From a virus: 41,197 bases of DNA. This document shows positions 1 to 7,856 of the stretch, one piece after another (position 1 is the stretch's first letter; each line of letters begins with the position of its first letter). Below the pieces are notes generated by a model. The model was not told the DNA's origin. It did not search any database and worked only from the letters and a program-made list of their open reading frames with translations. The stretch is from IMG/VR virus record IMGVR_UViG_3300036791_001008, positions 1 through 41,197 of that record, one strand, 5' to 3'. A program made the translations under genes and the position numbers.

Positions 1-97
1 CGATGTATAGGGCGTTGGTCCTTGTGACTGCAGTCCTGTGCTGATAGGACTTTGGTCCCTCCGGGTTTTACCCGAGGAACGGTGCGGGAACGACGTA
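1..97. repeat. Left arm of a 97-bp perfect inverted repeat
   Basis: The first 97 bases are the exact reverse complement of 33733-33829, and identity stops at 98. The arm contains two small hairpins: AGTCCT/AGGACT around an 8-nt loop, and CGGGT-TTT-ACCCG extended by CCT/AGG with one bulged C. The window starts inside or at the edge of the repeat, so its true left border is unknown. It encodes no convincing protein. Confidence 0.95.
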
Positions 98-360
98 AAT
101 AAATATCTTGACGCCATTCCGCCAGCGCATAATGTGGGAACCGGCTCGCGGCCTATTCGCGAGTCAGGTACGCGCGGCGCTCCGGCCTGTTCGTGTAGGC
201 CCGTATCCGTGCATTGCGGCGAAGCGAAAAATCGCCCCGCGTATCAGCCGCGCAATCGGGCCTCATCAAATTCTATTTGTTTGATTGTATCGTCATGTGG
301 CGCATGCGCCTTGTCGCGATGCAATCAATTGATTGCATCAAACACTGGAAAGGACACACT
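98..360 (+). promoter_or_regulatory. Non-coding leader with two palindromes upstream of the first operon
   Basis: No credible gene is seen here. A TTGACG at 108-113 followed by an AT-rich TAATGT is a weak promoter candidate just inside the repeat. A 12-bp palindrome (GGCGCATGCGCC, 299-310) is followed by a perfect 22-bp palindrome at 318-339, centred on CAATTG with arms GATGCAATCAA/TTGATTGCATC. The 22-bp element ends 21 bases before the first start codon, where a dimeric repressor or activator could control the operon. An ATTTGTTTGAT at 275-285 differs by one base from the iterons at 33841-33892. Function is inferred from symmetry and position only. Confidence 0.5.
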
Positions 361-588
361 ATGACAACACATCCACTTGTACGAGCCCTTCCCGTATGTC
401 CTAATTGCACGCACGACAAGGATTACGGTCTGGTCGTGTGTTGGCCGTGCAACAAGCTGCAAAAGCAGCACAACAACGGTGGATACAGTGAACGCCTAGA
501 GCAAAAGTTAGATGCACTAGAAGCACATCTATCTGTGGCGCTAAGTACGGGACTCAATGTGCTCCTATCTGGAAAGGCACGATCATGA
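361..588 (+). CDS. Small zinc-ribbon-like protein
   Basis: A 75-residue protein starting at the ATG preceded by GGAAAGGA. It has a CPNC pair near residue 17 and a CWPC pair near residue 33, spaced as in a four-cysteine zinc ribbon, then a charged helical stretch (SERLEQKLDALEAHL). An upstream in-frame ATG at 214 is rejected because the palindromic leader lies between and the strong ribosome site is at 347-353. The stop overlaps the next start (ATGA), so translation is probably coupled to the AAA+ ATPase. Nucleic-acid or protein binding is possible, but no specific function is recognised. Confidence 0.75.
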   Translation: MTTHPLVRALPVCPNCTHDKDYGLVVCWPCNKLQKQHNNGGYSERLEQKLDALEAHLSVALSTGLNVLLSGKARS

Positions 589-2147
589 ACAAGGCTCAAT
601 CGGCCGCGGCCGATATTTCCGCGTTGTTACGCGCGCGCAATCCGCTGTTGTGGGTTGTCACGCGAGAGGAAGCCCGAGCAGAACGCTACTTGTTCGAAGC
701 ATGCGCATCAGCCGGATTCGTTGCGCGAACTTGGAATGTCGCTAGCGGCATTCTTGAAGCCGACGGCAAAGGTATTGATGGAGGCCGGAACCTATACACG
801 GATCCGGGCGAAGCCTTAAACTTCATCGAAGCATTCCCGGCGCGGGGTGAACGATCCATCTGGATCATGCGCGATCTACATGATTGGTTAGACGGATTAA
901 CAAGACGGGCGTTGCGCAACCTCGTCCGTTCTCTTCCGACTCTACCCAGAGATCGTGCACAAGCGATTATCGTCCTATCCCCCTCGGCTGATCTGCCAAA
1001 AGAAATTGCAGCACATGCAACAGTCATCGATTGGCCGTTGCCCGACCGGGAAGAAATCGCATCGATTCTTGACGTTTACTTGAACCAATACGGTGCCGAA
1101 GTCGCACCGAACGGAACGCGAGATGCCGCAATCGATGCCGCGGTGGGACTCTCCGCCAGTGAAGCGGAGGCTTGCTACGCGAAATCACTGGTCCAAACCA
1201 AGCGGATCGATCCGACTGCAATCGCGAAAGAAAAGAAACGTGTCATCGCGCGCGAACGAGTCCTCGAATGGTTCGATCCAATTCCAGGAGGCCTTTCGGC
1301 CGTCGGGGGACTTGACGGACTCAAGGCTTGGCTGAAAACCCGCGCAACTGCATACGGACGGCAAGCTCGCGAATACGGACTGCCGGCGCCGAAAGGAGTC
1401 TTCTTAGTAGGCGTTCCCGGATGTGGCAAAAGCCTTACTGCCAAGGCGATTGCGACGGCATGGGGAGTCCCGCTCCTGAGAATGGATCTGAACGGTCTAA
1501 AATCCAAATTCGTAGGGGAGAGCGAAGGTAACCTTCGCCGAGCTCTTCAGACCATCGAAGCGATTGGACGTTGCGTTGTATGGTTGGACGAGATCGAAAA
1601 GGCCTTGTCTGGCGCAACGCAAGGGGCAGCAGACGGCGGAGTATCATCCGACGCGCTAGGAACAATACTTAATTGGATGCAGGAACGGCAAGGCGAGGCC
1701 TTTGTCGTGGCAACGGCAAACGATGTCGAGTCGTTGCCGCCAGAATTGTTGCGCAAAGGACGATTCGACGAAATGTTTTTCGTCGATACGCCCAATGCGA
1801 CGGAACGCGAGTCTGTCATTCGTGCCGCGCTATCGTCCAATGGGCGCGGCGGAATCATCGATGTAATCGACGCGCAATCCGTTGCGCTCGCAACAGAGGA
1901 ATACACTGGCGCGGAAATAGCCGCGTTAGTTCCCGAAGCGCTCTACACGGCTTTCGCCGATGGAGCTCGCGAGATTACAACAACGGACCTTATCGCCGCA
2001 GCGCGCAACGTCGTTCCATTAACGAAAACCGCAAACGCGAAAATCGAGCGCTTGCGTGCATGGGCGGCGACGCGATGTCGCCCTGCAACGGACAAGCCCA
2101 AAGCGATAGCGTCCGTTGCGCCTTCGCTTCGAGCCGTTGAAATTTGA
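585..2147 (+). CDS. AAA+ ATPase, Ycf46-like
   Basis: A 520-residue protein. Residues about 1-220 look like the degenerate N-terminal ATPase-like region of Ycf46-type proteins. Residues 240-470 form a classical AAA+ module: Walker A GVPGCGKS at about 277-283, Walker B VVWLDE at 331-336, sensor-1 ATAND near 376-380, and arginine-finger region LLRKGRFDE near 388-396. Such ATPases remodel proteins or complexes using ATP; the substrate is unknown. The gene overlaps the zinc-ribbon gene by four bases and is followed by a 12-bp hairpin and a 265-residue unknown protein, probably its partner. The family call is solid; the role in the phage is open. Confidence 0.85.
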   Translation: MNKAQSAAADISALLRARNPLLWVVTREEARAERYLFEACASAGFVARTWNVASGILEADGKGIDGGRNLYTDPGEALNFIEAFPARGERSIWIMRDLHDWLDGLTRRALRNLVRSLPTLPRDRAQAIIVLSPSADLPKEIAAHATVIDWPLPDREEIASILDVYLNQYGAEVAPNGTRDAAIDAAVGLSASEAEACYAKSLVQTKRIDPTAIAKEKKRVIARERVLEWFDPIPGGLSAVGGLDGLKAWLKTRATAYGRQAREYGLPAPKGVFLVGVPGCGKSLTAKAIATAWGVPLLRMDLNGLKSKFVGESEGNLRRALQTIEAIGRCVVWLDEIEKALSGATQGAADGGVSSDALGTILNWMQERQGEAFVVATANDVESLPPELLRKGRFDEMFFVDTPNATERESVIRAALSSNGRGGIIDVIDAQSVALATEEYTGAEIAALVPEALYTAFADGAREITTTDLIAAARNVVPLTKTANAKIERLRAWAATRCRPATDKPKAIASVAPSLRAVEI

Positions 2148-2156
2148 TGTGCAGCC

Positions 2157-2184
2157 CATGCGGCCGAATTCGTTCGGCCGCATG
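2157..2184 (+). other. Stable intergenic hairpin with TTCG loop
   Basis: A perfect 12-bp stem (CATGCGGCCGAA / TTCGGCCGCATG) closes a TTCG tetraloop, ten bases after the ATPase stop codon. No T tract follows, so it is not a textbook terminator. It could attenuate transcription or protect or separate mRNA segments between two genes of one operon. Confidence 0.7.
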
Positions 2185-2219
2185 ATCGGCATATCGCCGA
2201 AACCGGAAAGGAAAACGCT

Positions 2220-3017
2220 ATGACTCTGAGAACGACTACCATCAAGCCGGGATTCCTTGTGAGTCTCAATACGATCGTCCGTGGAAACGTTTCGTATCGT
2301 AAACAGGATTTAGAAGCGTCACAGGATGTTACGGGCGCGGAACATGTCCGCTGGACAACCGAACGGACCATCCGAGATCCACAAGAGCATGACCGGGCCA
2401 TTAAGGTCCGATCCGCGATATGCGCCATGATCCGCGGAAAATGTTCCTATTCGAGTTTTGGGCTTCTTTGCCCGAAAGACGGGTTGCCCATGCTCGACGA
2501 AGCGGTGAAAGCCGCGCAAACAATGGTCGCGGAATTCAATCTATCCGCGCAAGTAACCAATATCGCCCTATACGTACTTCGAGGCGAAGTTTTCGACAAT
2601 GATGCAGAGGCGATTCGCGCAATCAATTCTGAAATGCGCGACTTGATCGGCACTATGGAAACCGGCATTCGTGACCTTGACGTAAAAACCGTCCGGGATG
2701 CCGCGAATCGCGCCAAATCACTTGGCGCGATGCTTTCCCCAGATGCCTCCCGTCGTGCACAACAGGCTATCGATGTCGCGCGCGAAGCCGCTCGCAAAAT
2801 TGTCAAGGCAGGCGAAACCGCGGCAATCGAAATAGGGGAAACGACGTTTGCTCGAATGGCCGAATGTCGAGCTGCGTTCCTTGACATTGACGTTCAGGAA
2901 ACCGACATCGCGGTCCCAAAAACCGCGGCAATCGGAGTCGATTTCACGTCGGACGATTTACCGACCGACGTGATTCAAACTTTCGTGCCGAATGGTCTAA
3001 TCGACATTGACATGTAG
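2220..3017 (+). CDS. Unknown 265-residue helical protein paired with AAA+ ATPase
   Basis: Starts at an ATG with GGAAAGGA nine bases upstream. The first 60 residues look beta-rich and basic (SLNTIVRGNVSYRK). The rest is strongly helical and charged with long Ala/Glu/Arg heptad-like runs, for example AANRAKSLGAML and AREAARKIVKAGE. No catalytic motif or membrane segment is seen. I do not recognise the family. Its position after the ATPase, sharing the same leader, suggests it is a substrate adaptor or structural partner. That is inference from context only. Confidence 0.75.
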   Translation: MTLRTTTIKPGFLVSLNTIVRGNVSYRKQDLEASQDVTGAEHVRWTTERTIRDPQEHDRAIKVRSAICAMIRGKCSYSSFGLLCPKDGLPMLDEAVKAAQTMVAEFNLSAQVTNIALYVLRGEVFDNDAEAIRAINSEMRDLIGTMETGIRDLDVKTVRDAANRAKSLGAMLSPDASRRAQQAIDVAREAARKIVKAGETAAIEIGETTFARMAECRAAFLDIDVQETDIAVPKTAAIGVDFTSDDLPTDVIQTFVPNGLIDIDM

Positions 3018-3029
3018 GGAGTCGATCCA

Positions 3030-3371
3030 ATGCCTTGCGATACTCAATTGCAGCCACAACAGACTCTCACGGATCGGAAACGCGAAGTGAGAGCCGCGGT
3101 CGAGGAACTATCCCGCGCGTTAGCCACGGGAAACGTCAAAGCAGTTGTAGGTCGCCAAGGCGCGATTGCGTTTGCTGGTCTAACAAACCAGCAACGCAAT
3201 GGCGTTACCGATGCTTGCTTGTACCGGCGTATCATGGTCAGCGGATCGGCCATGGCGCGTGCGCGGATCGCACAAGCGGAACGACTCGCCGGCCGGACCG
3301 TCGATAAGCAAGTGATAGGGCAAGGCCTACATTCACATGACGCTGGCGCGTCATGGCATTCCAAGGGTTAA
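3030..3371 (+). CDS. Unknown basic helical protein
   Basis: A 113-residue protein 12 bases after the previous gene, with GGAG as ribosome site. It is basic and alanine-rich, with one predicted long helix (DRKREVRAAVEELSRAL) and a second part containing ARARIAQAERLAGR. No cysteine cluster or known motif is seen. It belongs to the same operon as the AAA+ ATPase. Function unknown. Confidence 0.65.
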   Translation: MPCDTQLQPQQTLTDRKREVRAAVEELSRALATGNVKAVVGRQGAIAFAGLTNQQRNGVTDACLYRRIMVSGSAMARARIAQAERLAGRTVDKQVIGQGLHSHDAGASWHSKG

Positions 3372-3416
3372 TTGCAACTAGGGGCGCTCTTGCGGGAGCG
3401 CTCTCAGGGTGCAATT
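3370..3416 (+). other. Two-stem hairpin in intergenic space
   Basis: An outer 7-bp pair AATTGCA/TGCAATT (3370-3376 with 3410-3416) encloses an inner GCGCTC/GAGCGC stem (3384-3401). It sits right at the stop of the previous gene and before the next ribosome site. No T run follows. Probably an mRNA structure acting as attenuator or spacer. Confidence 0.55.
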
Positions 3417-3440
3417 CGCACCGTAGGAAAGGACAACAAA

Positions 3441-3644
3441 ATGAGCTTCAAGTCAGAGGTAATCGCAGACTCTACCGGACAGTGGTGTGGCAATGCGTTG
3501 CGCTTTGCAACACAGGAAGAAGCTGACATCTACGGACGCGACCTTGCATCGCGGTGGATCTCGGTTCGGGAAACGAGAGTCGTCCAAAGCACCGATCCGG
3601 TTAACTACAGGCTTAACGGCAATCGCTTGGAATCCGTTGCCTGA
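3441..3644 (+). CDS. Small conserved-looking protein
   Basis: A 67-residue protein (MSFKSEVIAD...NRLESVA). The ATG at 3441 is chosen over the upstream in-frame start at 3372 because GGAAAGGA lies eight bases before it and the hairpin precedes it. The composition resembles short phage proteins that carry a beta-rich core and the phrase EEADIYGRDLASRW. No catalytic residues or domain are recognised. Confidence 0.65.
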   Translation: MSFKSEVIADSTGQWCGNALRFATQEEADIYGRDLASRWISVRETRVVQSTDPVNYRLNGNRLESVA

Positions 3645-3654
3645 TCTCTGTTTT

Positions 3655-3679
3655 CGAGCGGGCCGGGCGGGCCCGCTCG
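3655..3679 (+). terminator. GC-rich hairpin, possible terminator
   Basis: A perfect 10-bp stem CGAGCGGGCC/GGCCCGCTCG with a 5-nt loop, 10 bases after a stop codon. There is no immediate T tract; the T-rich repeats start 27 bases later. A terminator or attenuator is likely but not proven. Confidence 0.5.
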
Positions 3680-3703
3680 GCTCCGGCTCGGCCTATGCAG
3701 GAA

Positions 3704-3743
3704 AACTTTTTTCGAAACTTTTTTTCGAAACTTTTTCCCCGAA
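3704..3743 (+). repeat. Three tandem GAAACTTTTT repeats
   Basis: Three short direct repeats of the form (G)AAAC followed by five to seven T, separated by CG, precede the ribosome site of the next gene. The same AACTTTTTT core recurs inside coding sequence at 3778, 4075, 4828 and 6265. It may be a regulatory or slippage-prone element. Confidence 0.6.
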
Positions 3744-3762
3744 ACTGGAAAGGAAACACTCC

Positions 3763-4095
3763 ATGGATACCGTGCAAAACTTTTTTCCCCCTTCCAACCC
3801 GTTCGGACACTGGCCGGTGACCGGGCGAATCTTCGACGCGCTGTGCGACCATCCGCACGGTCTGACTATCCACGAGTTGATTGACATCGTTTACGCTGAT
3901 CGGGAGGACGGCGGGCCGGAATACGCGATGACGTGCCTCCACGCCCGCATGGTCACAATGCGCCGGGTGCTGGCCGAAACCTACCCATGGCTCACGATCT
4001 GCTGCCCGAACGGCACCGGGCGGCGCCATGTGCTAGTGATTCGGCGGCCCGGCAAGCAGCTGCCCAAGGCCCAGAACTTTTTTCTCACCGGCTGA
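3763..4095 (+). CDS. Putative winged-helix DNA-binding protein
   Basis: A 110-residue protein. The start is the ATG at 3763, directly after GGAAAGGAAACACTCC; the longer in-frame ORF upstream would run through the hairpin and T-rich repeats. The stretch RIFDALCDHPHGLTIHELIDIVY, then ARMVTMRRVL, then GRRHVLVIRRP resembles the helix-turn-helix and wing of OmpR/PhoB-type output domains, without a receiver domain. It could be a phage transcription regulator of the neighbouring block. The fold assignment is a pattern reading, not a proven match. Confidence 0.65.
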   Translation: MDTVQNFFPPSNPFGHWPVTGRIFDALCDHPHGLTIHELIDIVYADREDGGPEYAMTCLHARMVTMRRVLAETYPWLTICCPNGTGRRHVLVIRRPGKQLPKAQNFFLTG

Positions 4096-4148
4096 GAAAA
4101 AGCCGAAAATCCCCCAAAAAAATTCCATCACCCCCGTAAAGGAAAAAC

Positions 4149-4177
4149 TTGACAGTGCCGATGAATAGGCCCATTTT
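4149..4177 (+). promoter_or_regulatory. Candidate sigma-70 promoter
   Basis: A perfect TTGACA at 4149-4154 followed after 17 bases by CATTTT (three of six matches to TATAAT). It lies 53 bases before the ATG at 4207, in AT-rich surroundings. Plausible start point for the 4207 transcript. Confidence 0.45.
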
Positions 4178-4206
4178 GAGATTGTTCAACAGGAAAGGAA
4201 CACACC

Positions 4207-4536
4207 ATGGTTGAACTTACGGTCCACACCTGCCGCAATGCGGTTACCTCCAAGCTAGAGGCAACCGAAATGGGCACCAGCCTGTGGTGTACCATTGAGA
4301 TCAATGTCGGGGAGGAGCGGCATGAGGTGACGATTTTCTTCCGATCCCGCGCCACCATGATCGCGTTCTTGGTGACGATTATCAACGACGCGCAAATCGC
4401 GATCGCGAACTTCCGGCCGGTGCCAGAGGTCGTCCCTGCGGTCAACGACCCATACAGTCCGGTCTATGAACCGGCCGAGAAGCTGCCCCTTCATGCGCTT
4501 CCGGGCTATGACCTGTCTGGGACCGGCGTAAGCTAA
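4207..4536 (+). CDS. Unknown 109-residue protein
   Basis: Starts eight bases after GGAAAGGAACACACC. Residues 1-65 suggest alternating beta strands (ELTVHTCRNAV, LWCTIEINVG, HEVTIFFRS), then a helix (MIAFLVTIINDAQIAI), then a proline-rich tail ending PGYDLSGTGVS. No known motif. It is the last gene before the terminator at 4566 and is probably transcribed from the TTGACA promoter just upstream. Confidence 0.7.
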   Translation: MVELTVHTCRNAVTSKLEATEMGTSLWCTIEINVGEERHEVTIFFRSRATMIAFLVTIINDAQIAIANFRPVPEVVPAVNDPYSPVYEPAEKLPLHALPGYDLSGTGVS

Positions 4537-4565
4537 AACAGGCAATCACTACGCTGGAAATTCCG

Positions 4566-4594
4566 ACCGGGGCGGCTATGCTGCCCCGGTTTTG
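4566..4594 (+). terminator. Rho-independent terminator
   Basis: An 8-bp stem ACCGGGGC/GCCCCGGT with a 9-nt loop is followed directly by TTTT. It separates the left accessory block from the virion block. The first virion gene starts only 16 bases later, so late transcription must read through it or start upstream or inside later genes. Confidence 0.75.
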
Positions 4595-4609
4595 CTATTT
4601 GGAGCGCCC

Positions 4610-4822
4610 ATGACCAATGGCGAGTTCCCACCGGATATCATTCCGGTTCTCGAATCCCTGATCGACGCCCTTAACCGCATCAACGACACGATGCGCCAGA
4701 TCGGCGGACTCGAGCAGCCGCGCGCGGTCATCCGCGAGCAACCGATCCAACCGCCGATGCCCAAACTGATCGCCGGGCAGTGGTTCGTCCGCGACGGCGA
4801 CAACTTCCCGCGAGGTACATGA
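4610..4822 (+). CDS. Small protein at start of virion block
   Basis: A 70-residue protein. The ATG at 4610 has GGAGCG upstream; an in-frame ATG at 4592 lies within the terminator. A short helix (VLESLIDALNRINDTMRQIGGL) is followed by a proline-rich tail and GQWFVRDGDNFPRGT. Its stop overlaps the next start (ATGA). The place before the terminase would suit a small terminase subunit, but no HTH motif is seen and the length is short, so this is not claimed. Confidence 0.65.
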   Translation: MTNGEFPPDIIPVLESLIDALNRINDTMRQIGGLEQPRAVIREQPIQPPMPKLIAGQWFVRDGDNFPRGT

Positions 4823-6060
4823 TGCGAAACTTTTTTTCGGATCAGTGGGACCTCTGGGACCCAATTCACCGGCTTCTCTGTAGCTCCGATGGAGGTGGTG
4901 GAGACGATGGAGGCGGTGGAAGCGATGGAGGCAGTGAAAGAGACGGAGGCGGCAACTATTCCTACGGCGGCGGTAACTGGGGTGCGGACAAATCGCTCGG
5001 CGGTGGAAACTACGGCGGCAGCAATTACACCTACCACGGCAGCAACTACGGCGGCGATCCCACCGGCGGCAATCAGGATCCTGCCGGCAGTGGCGGTGGC
5101 TGGGGCGCGGATACCTCGCTCGGTCTTTCGGATCGTGCGCTTGGCGGCTATGGCCCCAGCGCTTTCGGCGGCGCTTTCGGCGGCGCTGGTGGCCTCGGTG
5201 ACCTAGCGGCACAGTTGAGCGGCGACAATGCCCCCGTGATGGCGCAGGGCGGCGATCGGCCTCCTTCCACCATCAGCGATATTGTTGGTCCTAATGTGAT
5301 GAGCATCGGCGTGGAAACGCCGGGCCAACCAAATCAGTTTATCGACCCTGCAACACTGGGCGGCGCTCCCAGAGTTGCGCCCACCGGAGGACCGCAGAGC
5401 GAAGCTGCCGCGAGTGCCACGCTCGGCGGAGACCCCAGATTTTCGGCGCCGCCGGAGAGCAGCATCCTGAGAGATTTCGGATTTCTCGACAGTCAGAGAT
5501 TCCAGGACATGATCAATTTTGCTGCTGGAAATAATCTGCCCGAGGCCAACGTGCCCAAAGGCAACTTTGGAACCGAAGAGATGCAACGATTCTTCAATCC
5601 TGGCACTGTTCCTAGTGGGCCACTAGTGTCAAAAGATTCGCTTGTTCCCGCCGCTGGTCCATTCGAGCGTGCTCCTATTGTTGCTCCTTCTCCTGCCGTT
5701 CCGACCACCCCAGTCGGGCGCGAGGATCTTCCTCCACCCGTTCCTCAAATCGATCCCGCGCCCGCACCCGCACCTGCGCCCGCGCCCGCGCCCGCGCCGC
5801 CGCAACAGGTGGCACCGGACCAACCCGCCCCCCCAACCAATCCAAACGTGCCCGGCGGACGACCAGCCCCACCCGCCGATCCATTCCGAATCGGACCAGC
5901 CCCGCAGCCAGGACAGCCGCCGGGCTGGCGTCCAGATGAGCTCCTTCCAGGAACACCGTTGGAGGAGATGGCCGGCAACTACCGCACCGGCGGCAGCAAC
6001 ATTTCTCTCGCCCAGCTCGCCCAGATGCTGGCCGCCTACGCGCCTGGGGGACAGGGCTGA
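4819..6060 (+). CDS. Gly/Pro-rich low-complexity protein, probable virion protein
   Basis: A 413-residue protein starting at the ATG that overlaps the previous stop. After a short hydrophobic start (MMRNFFSDQWDLW) it is glycine-rich (residues 24-120, with GGGNYGGSNY-type repeats), then mixed, then an Ala-Pro repeat region near 314-330 and a proline-rich stretch to about 375. It ends in a helix with LAQLAQMLAAYA. It contains WGADKSLG at about 54-61 and a block GGNQDP...GWGADTSLG...DRALGG at about 83-110. That block recurs in the protein at 19795-21327. It overlaps the terminase start by one base. Likely disordered and structural; function unknown. Confidence 0.7.
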   Translation: MMRNFFSDQWDLWDPIHRLLCSSDGGGGDDGGGGSDGGSERDGGGNYSYGGGNWGADKSLGGGNYGGSNYTYHGSNYGGDPTGGNQDPAGSGGGWGADTSLGLSDRALGGYGPSAFGGAFGGAGGLGDLAAQLSGDNAPVMAQGGDRPPSTISDIVGPNVMSIGVETPGQPNQFIDPATLGGAPRVAPTGGPQSEAAASATLGGDPRFSAPPESSILRDFGFLDSQRFQDMINFAAGNNLPEANVPKGNFGTEEMQRFFNPGTVPSGPLVSKDSLVPAAGPFERAPIVAPSPAVPTTPVGREDLPPPVPQIDPAPAPAPAPAPAPAPPQQVAPDQPAPPTNPNVPGGRPAPPADPFRIGPAPQPGQPPGWRPDELLPGTPLEEMAGNYRTGGSNISLAQLAQMLAAYAPGGQG

Positions 6061-7856
6061 TGGCGACAATCCGGCAAGGCATTTACGATCTGCTCGGCAG
6101 TGTCGAGATCGACACCAAGGAAGGCGGTCGCTGCGTGGTCGATCCGTGGCTTTCGCAGCGCTTGGTGATCGATGCGATCGCCAAAGGGCTGTCCGATGGC
6201 GTCCACGAATTCGTCGTGCTGAAATGCCGGCAGGTGGCGATCACCACCATCTGCAGCGTCATCGAACTTTTTTGGGCGCTGGCAAATCCCGGCGTGCAAG
6301 GAGCTATCATTGCAGACCGCACCGACAATCTGGAACGGCTTCGTCGCATTTTTGCATCGCTGCTTGAAACCCTACCTTCCGAATGGCGCTCAGCCGACCA
6401 CCGATTGGTCCAAAACAACCGCAACGGACTGGCTTTTGCCAATCGCAGCGTTATTGACCTACTTGCTGCTGGGTCTAACCCTGACCTGGGTGCTTCCCGG
6501 GCACTGAACATGATGCACGCGACCGAGTGCGCGCAATGGCGCAGCCTCGCTGGCGTGGAGTCGCTCAAGGCATCGCTGGCCCGGCTCAATCCAAATAGAT
6601 TGTACGTTTGGGAATCGATCGCGAACGGTTTCAACTGGTATTACGACTTCTGCCAGCAGGCCAAGAAGGACCGCCACATGCGGTTCATCTTCGTGGGCTT
6701 CTGGGCAAACCCCACCTACACGATCAGCAAGAAGGACCCGGATTATAAAATCTACTGGGACGGCCATCTCACCGAGGACGAGATCACCCGCGCCCGCTAC
6801 GTGAAGCAGCAATACAATCAAATAGTCAAACCGGAGCAGATCGCATGGTGGCGCCGGGAATCGGAATTCCGCGCCGAGGAATACATGATGCGGCATTTCC
6901 CCTGGCACGAGCGGGAATGCTTCATCGCCTCCGGCTCAGGCTTCTTCCCGGCCGCGCGCACACTGGAAATCGCCGAATTGCTCAGTCCCGGCCCACCCAT
7001 GAAGGCCTACAAATACACGTTCGATGAAAAATTCCTGGCCAGCAGCATCGAACAGGTCGCTGACCCGGAAGCTGCCAATCTGCGGGTTTGGGAACCTCCC
7101 GAGGAAAAAGGCATCTACGTTCTTGGTATTGACCCATCCGGCGGAGGTGGCGGCGAGGCCAACGACCATGCCATCGAAGTTTTCCGTTGCTACGCCGACC
7201 GCCTCGTCCAGGTCGCGGAATTCCAGTCCAACAAGCCGCTGACGTATCAGCTCGCCTGGGTGCTCGCCCATCTCGCGGGCGCCTACAGGGATCACATGGC
7301 TAACCTTGAAGTGACCGGCGTGGGGGCCGCCGTGATGCCAGAGGTGCGAAACCTGCGCCAATTGGCCGAGCACGGCATCCTGCAGGCCGAGCCGAACACC
7401 GACCCGATCCTGTCCATGATCGGGCAGGTACGATGGTTCCTCTACAAACGCGCGGACTCGATGTCCGGCGTCGGCAATATCCTCAACTGGAAAACGAACC
7501 ACGACAACAAACAGCAAATCTATTCCGAAGTGCGCGACAGCCTGATGCTGCGCCGCCTGGAAATCAGGTCGTTCCGCCTCGTGCAGCAGATGCAATCTAC
7601 CGTAGAGGACGAGACCGGGTGGCTGGGTCCCGGTGCCGATACCGGCTCCAACGATGACCTCGTGTCCGCGATGGTGTTGGCACATCACACCTGGGTAGAG
7701 TTCAAGCGGCCCGGTCTAGTCGCCCGCGATTACACCTGGGACTCGGTGAACGGAGAACGGCCGCCGCAGACCCTCGGAACGGTTCTGTCATTCGCATTCA
7801 GCCAGCATCTGAAGAATATCAACATCAAGGCCACATCGCGAGCGGAGAAGTTTTGA
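6060..7856 (+). CDS. terL: Terminase large subunit (ATPase-nuclease)
   Basis: A 598-residue DNA-packaging motor. The ATPase part shows KCRQVAITT at 55-63 in the place of the terminase Walker A and MHATECAQW at 152-160 in the place of Walker B plus catalytic Glu. The nuclease part has the RNase H-like carboxylates: Asp358 in VLGIDPSGG, Glu417 in NLEVTGVG, and Asp532-533 in NDDLVSAM. Walker A carries Ala where Gly is usual. It is followed by coupled small genes and the portal, the usual packaging order. The assignment is firm. Confidence 0.93.
   Translation: MATIRQGIYDLLGSVEIDTKEGGRCVVDPWLSQRLVIDAIAKGLSDGVHEFVVLKCRQVAITTICSVIELFWALANPGVQGAIIADRTDNLERLRRIFASLLETLPSEWRSADHRLVQNNRNGLAFANRSVIDLLAAGSNPDLGASRALNMMHATECAQWRSLAGVESLKASLARLNPNRLYVWESIANGFNWYYDFCQQAKKDRHMRFIFVGFWANPTYTISKKDPDYKIYWDGHLTEDEITRARYVKQQYNQIVKPEQIAWWRRESEFRAEEYMMRHFPWHERECFIASGSGFFPAARTLEIAELLSPGPPMKAYKYTFDEKFLASSIEQVADPEAANLRVWEPPEEKGIYVLGIDPSGGGGGEANDHAIEVFRCYADRLVQVAEFQSNKPLTYQLAWVLAHLAGAYRDHMANLEVTGVGAAVMPEVRNLRQLAEHGILQAEPNTDPILSMIGQVRWFLYKRADSMSGVGNILNWKTNHDNKQQIYSEVRDSLMLRRLEIRSFRLVQQMQSTVEDETGWLGPGADTGSNDDLVSAMVLAHHTWVEFKRPGLVARDYTWDSVNGERPPQTLGTVLSFAFSQHLKNINIKATSRAEKF

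Noticed and set aside
38-364. 108-residue ORF at the left end
   Set aside because: It spans the repeat arm and both palindromes, has no ribosome site and unlikely composition; the real first start is at 361.
4610-4822. Small terminase subunit
   Set aside because: Position is suitable, but the protein is short and shows no DNA-binding motif.
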